Of a stretch of DNA of 10,860 bases, positions 1 to 6,479 are shown piece by piece. Origin of the DNA: Geobacteraceae bacterium (GTDB lineage Bacteria > Desulfobacterota > Desulfuromonadia > Desulfuromonadales > Geopsychrobacteraceae); NCBI GenBank assembly GCA_027064785.1, contig JAMOPE010000275.1, positions 1-10,860 on the forward strand. The letters run 5' to 3'. The position numbers and the translations under genes were made by a program. The notes below the pieces were generated by a model. The model made no database searches. It had not been told where the DNA came from and saw only the letters and a program-made list of their open reading frames with translations. Within the stretch, counting starts at the first letter, position 1, and every line of letters begins with the position of its first letter.

Positions 1-1613
1 GGCCGGCCATGGGTGTTGAAGAAGTGGACGGTGAAGATGAATCCGGTTGCCAGCAACGCTTCATCTGAGTGAATGATTGTTGCAACGTTGAAGACCCAGC
101 CCGGCAATGCAGCACCGAAGAACTCTGGGAACCAGAGCATCAGACCCGAACCACCGATGGCAAACATACCCCAGAAGACGGCGATAAAGTCGAATTTCTC
201 CCAGTATGTCCAGCGCTCGAAGGTTGGTTTCGGTCCAAGGAACAGGAACCAGCGAACCATTGCCGTAACGTCGCGAATATCACGCAGGTTCGGGCAGAGA
301 GATTCTGGACCGAACAATCTGTGGAAGAACTCAATTGGGTAATCGAGCTTATACAGGAGGAACTTGGCACTCTTGAATAAAGCCATACCGAAGTAGACAA
401 AGGTAATTGCAGCACCAACACGGTGCAACGAACCGGCGTTAGCCGAACCACCGAAGAAGTCCATGAGGACTTTCGCCCATGCCTGATCCGAGAACTTCAG
501 CGGCAGACCGGTCAGTGATAACAGCAGAAAGCTGGTAATAACCAACAGGTGCATGAAGATATGAACCTTGGTGAAGCGACGATAAATCTTGTGCGGGTTC
601 TCGATATGGTGAATATGCGCACCGGCAGCAAGAGCTTTTTTCTTTTCACTATTTTCGATGAAGCCACGGAACATCCACAGCAGTGAATGGAACCAGAAGA
701 CACCGAAGGTACCAACCAGCAGCAGGCTCATTGCGAGATAAGTGTAATAAAGAATCGGGTAATTAGCCCGGTCTTTCATATCACCGTGAGCATAGAACTT
801 AACAAACTGAGCCGATGCATTTTCGTGACACTTGCCACATGAAACAATCAGGCGCTCAGGACTAAGACTTGAGGCCGGATCATCACTTGGCAGAACTTCG
901 TGGGCGGTGTGACAATCGACACAACCGGCAACCTTATCAGGATAACCGAGGTGAAAGTTCTTGCCATGATAACTCTCAAGATACGTCTCAACAGCAACAG
1001 GAGTCACATGGTTGCGATGCATCATTTCCTCATCAGCATGGCAAGTCATACATGGTTCAGTATGGAAGCTTGCCCGCTCACGCGGAGTCATTTCGCTAAC
1101 TTTGGCAATTGAGTGAAGACCATGACAATCAACACATGATGCCGAATCAACATTGCCCTCTTCAACAGCCTTTGCATGGATGGAGGTATGATATTCCGAT
1201 GCCTCAGTCGAGTGACATTCCTGACAAGTTTCGTTCGCCTTCTGCTTGTCATTATTCCATGCCGTTAACTCATGAATATCGCTGTGGCAGGTTTTACAGT
1301 TGAAATTGATGTTCGGGTGGTCGAAATGGTGGACACTGTCGTAGTACTCTTTAAATTCAGTCTTGTGGCAGCGAGCACAATCGACAGGTTTCGGCATTAA
1401 CTCGCCTTCCATGTGTGCATCGATATCGACCAAGTCAATATGACAGGCGACACAACCGTTAGCACCATGGACTGAAGCAACAAAATCTTCAGTGGTTGTC
1501 ACATCATCGTGACATTCGAGACAAGCTTCGGGAGAAGCGACTCCTGCTGCCATGACCTGTGCACTCCATAGTAGAGATAGCAACAGGACAGAGAAAAACA
1601 TAACCTTACGCAT
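1..1613 (-). CDS. cbcL: CbcL-type nine-heme cytochrome c fused to b-type membrane cytochrome, 3' end cut off
   Basis: I translated 537 codons without a stop; the gene runs off the window. The ATG at 1613 follows an AAGGAG at 1621-1626. Residues 1-23 form a signal peptide (Arg-Lys start, hydrophobic core, Ala cleavage region). Nine CXXCH heme sites follow, at C31, C54, C79, C106, C130, C160, C188, C231 and C259. Membrane segments begin near residue 286, with others near 347-372, 395-415, 474-498 and 505-532. Membrane histidines that could bind heme b include H309, H351, H355, H397, H515 and H530. A periplasmic multiheme domain fused to a b-type membrane domain matches CbcL of Geobacter sulfurreducens (nine c hemes plus a HydB/Nqo4-like b domain). 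That protein oxidises menaquinol and is needed for low-potential extracellular acceptors. The function here is inferred from this architecture. A related quinol-oxidising b/c fusion is the main alternative. The missing C-terminus should contain the last membrane helices. Confidence 0.82.
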   Translation of the reverse strand, partial: MRKVMFFSVLLLSLLWSAQVMAAGVASPEACLECHDDVTTTEDFVASVHGANGCVACHIDLVDIDAHMEGELMPKPVDCARCHKTEFKEYYDSVHHFDHPNINFNCKTCHSDIHELTAWNNDKQKANETCQECHSTEASEYHTSIHAKAVEEGNVDSASCVDCHGLHSIAKVSEMTPRERASFHTEPCMTCHADEEMMHRNHVTPVAVETYLESYHGKNFHLGYPDKVAGCVDCHTAHEVLPSDDPASSLSPERLIVSCGKCHENASAQFVKFYAHGDMKDRANYPILYYTYLAMSLLLVGTFGVFWFHSLLWMFRGFIENSEKKKALAAGAHIHHIENPHKIYRRFTKVHIFMHLLVITSFLLLSLTGLPLKFSDQAWAKVLMDFFGGSANAGSLHRVGAAITFVYFGMALFKSAKFLLYKLDYPIEFFHRLFGPESLCPNLRDIRDVTAMVRWFLFLGPKPTFERWTYWEKFDFIAVFWGMFAIGGSGLMLWFPEFFGAALPGWVFNVATIIHSDEALLATGFIFTVHFFNTHGR

Positions 1614-1793
1614 CAAAACTCTCCTTAGAAAAATATCCTTCGTCAAAACATGAAACACTACAAAGGCAGGTTTACAAATTTCAGAACCTCCCGTTTTCAC
1701 TTAGCTTTAATCGGTGAGTGGCATCACGCGATCAAGCCCTTCCATGACTTACGTGAGGGGCCCTACAAACCTAAAGGTGTATATTTTTAACAT

Positions 1794-1827
1794 ACAGTGG
1801 AGACACTACCCCCTACACTGTTTTTTT
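1794..1827 (+). repeat. Imperfect inverted repeat followed by T-run
   Basis: ACAGTG at 1794-1799 pairs with CACTGT at 1816-1821. An inner AG/CT pair and a loop of about ten bases lie between, and seven T residues follow at 1821-1827. Read on the plus strand it resembles a weak intrinsic terminator, but no plus-strand gene precedes it. It could stop antisense transcription or be part of the cbcL control region. The stem is short and has a mismatch, so this is tentative. Confidence 0.3.
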
Positions 1828-1875
1828 GCAACAAAAAATCCCTGCTTCCGTGCAGTTAGAGGACATAGCAGCATA

Positions 1876-1904
1876 GAAAAGGTGAAAATCATTTTCACCT
1901 TTTC
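1876..1904. repeat. Perfect 29-base palindrome upstream of cbcL, candidate operator or hairpin
   Basis: Two 14-base arms (1876-1889 and 1891-1904) are exact reverse complements around a single central base. The inner arm reads GGTGAAAAT and its mirror ATTTTCACC. It lies 263 bases upstream of the cbcL start and about 20 bases past the atpE terminator hairpin. No T-run follows on either strand, which argues against a second classical terminator. Symmetry of this length suits a homodimeric regulator or a stable RNA hairpin at the end of the atp transcript. No regulator can be named from the sequence. Confidence 0.6.
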
Positions 1905-1922
1905 AGCACCCTCAAAAAATGC

Positions 1923-1960
1923 AAAAAAAAAGGCGACCCCCGAAACGGAGTCGCCTTTTT
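1923..1960 (-). terminator. Intrinsic terminator of the atpZ-atpI-atpB-atpE unit
   Basis: The stem is 1932-1940 with 1947-1955 (nine positions, one C-A mismatch) and a six-base loop. On the minus strand it is followed by at least eight T residues (A-run at 1923-1931 on the plus strand). It begins about 23 bases after the atpE stop. T residues on the other side (1956-1960) also allow weaker bidirectional activity. Confidence 0.88.
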
Positions 1961-1982
1961 AAACGTGGAACTAAATTCTCTC

Positions 1983-2249
1983 TTAGTGACCCAATACAGC
2001 GAGAACGTGCTCGGTGAAGGGGTTAGCAAAGAGAATAATCATCGAGACAACGAAAACATAAATTGCCAGGGACTCGATCATGGCCAGACCGATCATCATG
2101 GTGGTCAGAATCTTACCGGAAGCACCTGGATTACGGGCAACACCTTCACAAGCAGCTTTGATAGCAATACCCTGACCGATACCAGTACCGACAGAACCAA
2201 GACCCATACCAATACCTGCAGCAAGCATACACCAAGCAAAAAATTCCAT
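1983..2249 (-). CDS. atpE: ATP synthase Fo subunit c
   Basis: This is the rotor-ring proteolipid of F-type ATP synthase, 88 residues, with two membrane helices joined by the conserved polar loop (ARNPGASGK). I chose the ATG at 2249: AGGAG at 2257-2261 sits 7 bases upstream of it but only 1 base from the ATG at 2255, and related proteins begin M-(D/E)-FF. With this start the ion-binding carboxylate is E59, in the second helix (AMIESLAIY). The set Q26, E59, S60 and Y64 matches the ligand residues of Na+-binding c rings such as Propionigenium and Ilyobacter, although the Thr after the Ser is Leu here. It is the last gene of its unit, before a strong terminator. The purine-rich leader and good ribosome site suit the high copy number that c needs. 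Confidence 0.96.
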   Translation of the reverse strand: MEFFAWCMLAAGIGMGLGSVGTGIGQGIAIKAACEGVARNPGASGKILTTMMIGLAMIESLAIYVFVVSMIILFANPFTEHVLAVLGH

Positions 2250-2256
2250 GTTCATT

Positions 2257-2261
2257 CTCCT
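2257..2261 (-). promoter_or_regulatory. Ribosome binding site that decides the atpE start
   Basis: AGGAG on the minus strand lies 1 base from the ATG at 2255 and 7 bases from the ATG at 2249. Only the second has normal spacing, so the protein should begin at the third codon of the longest frame. Confidence 0.75.
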
Positions 2262-2283
2262 CTTTCTTCTTTTGTTTTATTGT

Positions 2284-2300
2284 TCCTATTCAATATAGGA
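2284..2300 (-). repeat. Small hairpin between atpB and atpE
   Basis: TCCTAT at 2284-2289 and ATAGGA at 2295-2300 form a 6-base stem with a 5-base loop. On the mRNA it sits about 35 bases before the atpE start and is followed by a run almost free of C and U. No T-run follows, so it is not a terminator. It could stabilise or mark the separately translated c-subunit cistron, but this is speculative. Confidence 0.4.
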
Positions 2301-2335
2301 CTTAGCCTTCCACCCTTGTGAAAAGCACGATAATT

Positions 2336-3010
2336 TTAGTGGGCTTCTTCCAGAGCACCGGCGATATAAATCATTGCCAGCAGCGTAAAAACAAATGTCT
2401 GAATGAAAGCAACCAGAACACCCATCAGCATCATTGGAATCGGCAGGAACAGTGGCACCAGTGCAAGGAAAATCATCAGCACAATTTCGTGGCCGTACAT
2501 GTTGCCAAAAAGACGCAGAGTCAATGACAATGGGCGAGCAATATGACCGATGATTTCAATAACAAACATCAACGGGGCAAGCCAGATGATCGGGCCCATA
2601 AAATGTTTGAGATAAGCGATGCCATGCTTCTTAAAACCAACGATATGGGTCATGAAAAAGACCGTCAGCGCCAAGGCTGCATTGGTATTAAGGTTCGCGG
2701 TTGGAGGGTAAAACCCGGGAACCAGGCCAATCAGGTTACAAACGAGGATAAATAAAGCAAACGTTGCGATCATTGGGAAGAATGCCTTCCCCTCTTCGCC
2801 CATTGTTTCCTCAATCAATCCGTCGATTCCTGTAACAACGGCTTCCATCAGATTCTGAACCCCTGAAGGGACCATCGTAATCGATTTAGACGCCAGAAAA
2901 GCAACCGCAATCAAAATTGCCATGGCTAGCCATGTATACGTAACATGCTCACCAAAGTTCAGGTGCAGTTGTTGTTCAATCCACTGCAGAAATAAAAATG
3001 GATGGGTCAT
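2336..3010 (-). CDS. atpB: ATP synthase Fo subunit a
   Basis: This is the stator channel subunit that passes ions to and from the c ring. At 224 residues it is a compact form typical of anaerobes and deltaproteobacteria. The family signature [16 protein letters not shown] carries the essential Arg at R166 (E. coli aR210). Q204 in the last helix ([17 protein letters not shown]) matches the conserved Gln, and E152, H156 and H174 are other polar residues in the channel region. Hydrophobic segments lie near 26-42, 76-97, 110-125, 141-158, 176-190 and 194-219. The ATG at 3010 has AGGAG at about 3021-3025, ten bases upstream. It follows atpI by 28 bases and precedes atpE by 86 bases, the usual order, but atpF, atpH and the F1 genes are absent. 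Confidence 0.96.
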   Translation of the reverse strand: MTHPFLFLQWIEQQLHLNFGEHVTYTWLAMAILIAVAFLASKSITMVPSGVQNLMEAVVTGIDGLIEETMGEEGKAFFPMIATFALFILVCNLIGLVPGFYPPTANLNTNAALALTVFFMTHIVGFKKHGIAYLKHFMGPIIWLAPLMFVIEIIGHIARPLSLTLRLFGNMYGHEIVLMIFLALVPLFLPIPMMLMGVLVAFIQTFVFTLLAMIYIAGALEEAH

Positions 3011-3038
3011 GAGTCAAGCTCTCCTGTTTTCAAGACTT

Positions 3039-3404
3039 TTAATAGAGTCGTTTCGCCGTTGTAATTGCGATATTGATAACTACCACCGACAGCCCAACCG
3101 CCAAAGCAATGGGGTGGACACCACCGCGAACTAATAAGAGGTAGATGGAACCGGCGATAAATAATAAGCGGAACAGGTAATTCCGTTTAAATCCTTTTTC
3201 AGCACCCTGGTGCGGATCGCTTATCACTTTAAACAGCGAGCGACCCAGCCAGCGATAATTGATGATCACCAGCACACCGCCGGCAAGAACACCCATTGTA
3301 ACCGGGAGTGACTGCCAGAACAGACTAAGGAGAACAAGTGCCAGCAGGATAATCCAGTTCCGCAGTGCCATCTCGGCCAGCAGTTGATTATCCTGATGAG
3401 TCAT
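3039..3404 (-). CDS. atpI: ATP synthase subunit I (AtpI family)
   Basis: This is a 121-residue membrane protein with four predicted helices (about 16-33, 35-50, 76-93 and 96-115). A basic cytoplasmic loop (59-75) lies between the second and third. Size, topology and position directly before atpB fit the ATP synthase subunit I family (Pfam ATP-synt_I), which in other bacteria helps assemble the c ring and has also been linked to Mg2+ or Ca2+ uptake with AtpZ. Sequence in this family is poorly conserved, so context carries much of the call. The ATG at 3404 lies inside the end of the upstream gene (17-base overlap), and I see no strong ribosome site, so translation is probably coupled. An in-frame ATG at codon 12 is an alternative start without a better site. 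Confidence 0.85.
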   Translation of the reverse strand: MTHQDNQLLAEMALRNWIILLALVLLSLFWQSLPVTMGVLAGGVLVIINYRWLGRSLFKVISDPHQGAEKGFKRNYLFRLLFIAGSIYLLLVRGGVHPIALAVGLSVVVINIAITTAKRLY

Positions 3405-3654
3405 AATCGCTTTCGGCCTGTTCTTCTTCCAGCTGCTGTCGCTTCAGTTCCCGGGTGGTCAAAATATAGACGTTCCTGAACCCCGAAATGACACCGATCA
3501 CCAGCATGATCAGCGTAAATAATGGCCGCGTATCAAGCCAGCGATCAAGGTACACCCCCATCGCCAATCCAATCAGGATCGAGGCCACGAGTGAGATACC
3601 GACACTCGATAAAAAACCGAGGCTTTTGAATAATTGTCGCTTGTCTTCAGCCAT
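3388..3654 (-). CDS. atpZ: AtpZ/AtpQ-like small membrane protein, first gene of the Fo operon
   Basis: This 88-residue protein has two membrane helices (about 12-35 and 43-65) and a highly charged C-terminal tail rich in Glu, Gln and Asp. The first helix ends in a Gly-rich stretch leading to YLDRWLDTRPLFT, and the second runs into SGFRNVYIL. This pattern is typical of the AtpZ/AtpQ family (Pfam ATPase_gene1) found directly upstream of atpI. The family is thought to work with AtpI, possibly as a divalent-cation transporter or assembly factor; no catalytic residue is visible. The start at 3654 has no clear ribosome binding site (a TAG triplet abuts the ATG), yet no better start exists in frame. 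The symbol is used loosely, since naming in the family varies. Confidence 0.8.
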   Translation of the reverse strand: MAEDKRQLFKSLGFLSSVGISLVASILIGLAMGVYLDRWLDTRPLFTLIMLVIGVISGFRNVYILTTRELKRQQLEEEQAESDYDSSG

Positions 3655-3697
3655 CTAGAGGGGTCACCAATGCGGAAACTGCCGTAAAAGCGGACTT

Positions 3698-3727
3698 TAA
3701 GTACCACAGAGGGCGCAAAAGAGTCAA
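3698..3727 (-). promoter_or_regulatory. Predicted sigma-70-type promoter of the atp unit
   Basis: On the minus strand TTGACT (3727-3722) is followed after 18 bases by TACTTA (3703-3698). Transcription would start near 3691, giving a leader of about 37 bases before the atpZ start. It lies directly downstream of the sfrA terminator, where a new promoter is needed. The -35 box is good and the -10 box fair. Confidence 0.6.
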
Positions 3728-3796
3728 GCTGGATTTTCACCCACCCCCGACTTGATTCTGCTGAATATCTCGGCGCTTAACTTAAATGAAGTTGGT

Positions 3797-3828
3797 AAAA
3801 AAATGCCCCGGAGAAAACATCCGGGGCA
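3797..3828 (-). terminator. Intrinsic terminator of sfrBA
   Basis: A perfect 8-base GC-rich stem (3804-3811 with 3821-3828, TGCCCCGG/CCGGGGCA) has a 9-base loop and, on the minus strand, seven T residues (3797-3803). A second small inverted repeat, ACGACG/CGTCGT at 3832-3849, lies between it and the sfrA stop. It separates sfrBA from the atp unit. Confidence 0.92.
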
Positions 3829-3851
3829 CCAACGACGTAAAATCGTCGTAA

Positions 3852-6398
3852 CTAGACTTTTGCAATCTCGACAGACGTCAGATTGTCACCATCAGGCAGA
3901 ACCTGCTGAATGCCGAGAGCAATAAAGTTATTCGGAGCAAAGATCAAACCCTGCGGGATGGCATCATCAATCAGAACCCGACCAACAGTCGATCCGATAG
4001 CATTACTCACCTTCACTTTATCTCCAACAGCAATTCCGGCAGCCTGTGCATCGTCACCATTCACCCGCAGCATTCCCTCGGGCTCAACTTCCAGCGGTGC
4101 TGGTGCCCATGTCGATGTTGTACCGAAGTGACCGGCGGAGGTTCCGACCAGCAGCTGCATCCCTTCTGCAGCATTAGCGACAGAAATCAGCTGATACTTC
4201 AGACTCTGATCTGCTATTTCATACGCCGGTGCCAACTTGGTGCGACGATCATCATTGAGTTTCTCAAAATCAGCATAAAGAGCTGTCAGCTTGTCGATTT
4301 CTGCATTCACCGCTGACGGACTGAATGAAACCGCAGCCTTCTTCAGCCGACCATAAAGCTCAGCAAAAATCTGACCATCCTCACGGCTTTCGCCCACCGG
4401 ACGAATCGCCTGATCGAAACTGCGAACGGTTTGATCGAGAGCAGTGAAACTTCCCGACTTTTCAGCATAGGAACAACCGGGCAGCACAACTGTCGCCAGC
4501 TTGGTGATTTCGGACGGGAAGATGTCCTGAACAACCAGTACTTCGACTTTTTCCAAAGCTTTCAACCAACGGCTGCTATTAGGGAACGTCAGAGGATTGG
4601 TTGCCGCCAGATAAAGGAAGCGGATTTTCCCGGCTTCAATTTCCTGCAGGATACCACCAGCCTCTAAACCACCTTCCGGCAGTGAACAATTCCATTCTTT
4701 CGCAAATTTTTCTTTATTCTCGGCATATGACTGGAAACCGGGCAGCAATTCAGGAGAAACACCCATGGCAAGAACACCCTGTGAGTTTCCTTTTTCATCG
4801 AGCGGGAACAATCCGCCGCCTTGACATAATGCACCACTAAGGATTGCCAGGTTAGCAGCAACAGCTGCTTTTGACGTGCCAAAGGCCGACTTGGTCACAT
4901 CAGAACCAAAGATCACAGCAACATTTTCTGCCTTACCGATAATATCGGCGGCCTGCTCAAGAGACTGAAGATCAAGCCCCGTCACAGCAACGACCGAATC
5001 GAGATCAACGGCTGCAAGATCATCCTTCATTTCAGCGAAGTTACTGACAGTCCGCTGCAATTCAGCTTCATTAACATAACCACCATCAAGAAGCAGCTTC
5101 GCCAACCCCTTGGCCAAGGCAACTTCACTGCCCGGCTTATAAGTCAGTTGGCAATTCGCAAACTGAGTCAGGTGGAGCTTACGCATATTGGCAATAACCA
5201 GCTTGCCACCATTCCTACGCACAGCATCCTGAATCTTCCAGTCAACACCCGGAGCCTCAGAGGAGGGATCTGCACCGAACACCAGAATTGCATCCGCAGC
5301 AGCGATAGCATCCATCCGGCCAGTCGCACCATTAACGCCAAGCCCCTGAGTCAGAGCACGGTAACTACGCTGAGCACCATAGTAAGTTTCACTATCGATG
5401 TTGTTGCTGCCAATCGCAGCCCGGAACAGTTTCTGGAACAGATAGTTTTCTTCGTTGGTCAAACGCGGAGAAGCAAAACCTGCCACAGCTGCAGCACCGT
5501 CTTCTTTTTTGATTCTTTCAATTTCAGTGACAACCCGATCAAGAGCCTTGTCCCAAGTCACAGAGTTTTCGTTAATCAACGGCTTGGTCAGACGCTTTTT
5601 GCTGTTGATATAACCGTAACCGAAGAAACCTCCGACACAGAGATTGCCGCGGTTTGTTGTTGTCGCATCGTCAGAAGTGACCCGATAGACTTCATTGTTC
5701 AAAACATTGAGGTCAGTTTGGCACTGACTTGGGCAATAGGTACAGACCGAGGATACTTTTTTCAGTGCCCAGGGACGAGCACGGAATTTGAAAGGCTTGG
5801 AGATCATGGTTCCGGTCGGGCAGACAGAAACACAGTTGCCGCAGTAAATACAGTTTTCAACGTTTTTATCGATAAATGCCCGGTCACCCTTATCGTTGAC
5901 GTACAGAGCATCGGCACCGATCAATTCGTGACAAACCTTGACGCACTTCTCGCACATGACACAACGGTTAGGAACCTGCTGAATCAATGGCCAGTGTTCA
6001 ATTGTCTCTGGATTAACATCATCAGCCTGAAATTCCTGGCGGGTGACATTAAGTTCGTAACAGGTGTTCTGCAAATCACATTCACCACCGGCATCACAAA
6101 CAGGACAATCGAGGGGGTGATTCACCAGAATCAGTTCCATAATCTGCTTGCGAGTTCGAGCCAGTTTCTCCGACTGGGTGGTAACGTTGATCCCTTCCTT
6201 GACCGGAGTATTACAGGCAGTCATGGTGCGATCAATACCTTCGATCTCAACTGCACAAATCCGGCAAGCACCTGTCGTTGATACTTTTTCTAACCAACAG
6301 AGGGTTGGAATATGAATATCCACTTGCCGAGCGGCCTCAAGAATTGTTGTGTTCTTGGGTACGCTTACCGACTTACCGTCTATCGTCAGGTTGACCAT
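3852..6398 (-). CDS. sfrA: SfrA-type NADPH oxidoreductase subunit (NuoG / formate dehydrogenase alpha-like iron-sulfur protein)
   Basis: This is a cytoplasmic protein of 848 residues with no signal peptide. Reading along it: a [2Fe-2S] domain (C34, C45, C48, C62); a His-Cys3 [4Fe-4S] site (H94, C98, C101, C107); a two-cluster ferredoxin domain (C146, C149, C152, C156 and C183, C186, C189, C193); an N7-type [4Fe-4S] site (C219, C222, C226, C254); then a molybdopterin-oxidoreductase fold ending in a dinucleotide-binding domain from about residue 750. By eye it aligns with formate dehydrogenase alpha (SNNID at 331-335), but the catalytic Cys/Sec-His pair falls on G341-A342, so Mo catalysis is unlikely. 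The order sfrB-sfrA and both sizes fit the SfrAB NADPH:Fe(III) oxidoreductase of Geobacter sulfurreducens, whose loss there affects acetate metabolism. The ATG at 6398 has GAGGTG 8 bases upstream. A plain NuoG is less likely, because no other nuo gene is near. Confidence 0.85.
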   Translation of the reverse strand: MVNLTIDGKSVSVPKNTTILEAARQVDIHIPTLCWLEKVSTTGACRICAVEIEGIDRTMTACNTPVKEGINVTTQSEKLARTRKQIMELILVNHPLDCPVCDAGGECDLQNTCYELNVTRQEFQADDVNPETIEHWPLIQQVPNRCVMCEKCVKVCHELIGADALYVNDKGDRAFIDKNVENCIYCGNCVSVCPTGTMISKPFKFRARPWALKKVSSVCTYCPSQCQTDLNVLNNEVYRVTSDDATTTNRGNLCVGGFFGYGYINSKKRLTKPLINENSVTWDKALDRVVTEIERIKKEDGAAAVAGFASPRLTNEENYLFQKLFRAAIGSNNIDSETYYGAQRSYRALTQGLGVNGATGRMDAIAAADAILVFGADPSSEAPGVDWKIQDAVRRNGGKLVIANMRKLHLTQFANCQLTYKPGSEVALAKGLAKLLLDGGYVNEAELQRTVSNFAEMKDDLAAVDLDSVVAVTGLDLQSLEQAADIIGKAENVAVIFGSDVTKSAFGTSKAAVAANLAILSGALCQGGGLFPLDEKGNSQGVLAMGVSPELLPGFQSYAENKEKFAKEWNCSLPEGGLEAGGILQEIEAGKIRFLYLAATNPLTFPNSSRWLKALEKVEVLVVQDIFPSEITKLATVVLPGCSYAEKSGSFTALDQTVRSFDQAIRPVGESREDGQIFAELYGRLKKAAVSFSPSAVNAEIDKLTALYADFEKLNDDRRTKLAPAYEIADQSLKYQLISVANAAEGMQLLVGTSAGHFGTTSTWAPAPLEVEPEGMLRVNGDDAQAAGIAVGDKVKVSNAIGSTVGRVLIDDAIPQGLIFAPNNFIALGIQQVLPDGDNLTSVEIAKV

Positions 6399-6479
6399 AT
6401 TGTATTCACCTCGAATGCTGGCTGATTTGCTCTGCTCGATTCTTTAATCGCAGACACAACCTTTGTAATTTTGACTCAG

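Larger units (their letters stand above)
1614..1922. other. Intergenic region upstream of cbcL with candidate regulatory structures
   Basis: This stretch lies between the atpE terminator and cbcL. I see no convincing gene in it; an 82-codon GTG frame on the plus strand (1714-1962) has no ribosome binding site and runs into the terminator. It holds a perfect 29-base palindrome (1876-1904) and a weaker inverted repeat (1794-1821). It also has a possible minus-strand promoter: TTGCAA near 1827-1832, 17 bases, then TAGTGT, which is a poor -10 match. If that start is used, the cbcL mRNA would have a leader of about 190 bases, long enough for leader control. I looked for GG-N10-GC sigma-54 elements and for the GEMM-type riboswitch core common upstream of Geobacter cytochromes and found neither. 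Confidence 0.5.

Noticed and set aside
240..300. Suspected frameshift in the cytochrome b part of cbcL
   Set aside because: An apparent in-frame TGA came from a phasing slip in my first reading. Retranslation gives a continuous frame through CPNLRDIRDV and on to the window edge.
1614..1760. GEMM-type (cyclic dinucleotide) or cobalamin riboswitch upstream of cbcL
   Set aside because: Geobacter cytochrome genes often carry GEMM riboswitches, but the conserved core (such as ACGCAAAGCC) is missing on the transcribed strand. A GCCACT fragment alone does not make a cobalamin element.
1714..1962. Possible small plus-strand gene in the cbcL upstream region
   Set aside because: GTG start without a ribosome site, no domain or signal, and the frame runs through the palindrome and into the atpE terminator.
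5148..6281. Long plus-strand open frame (377 codons) opposite sfrA
   Set aside because: It lies wholly antisense to a well-supported iron-sulfur protein, its translation shows no recognisable domain, and long antisense frames are common opposite highly conserved genes.
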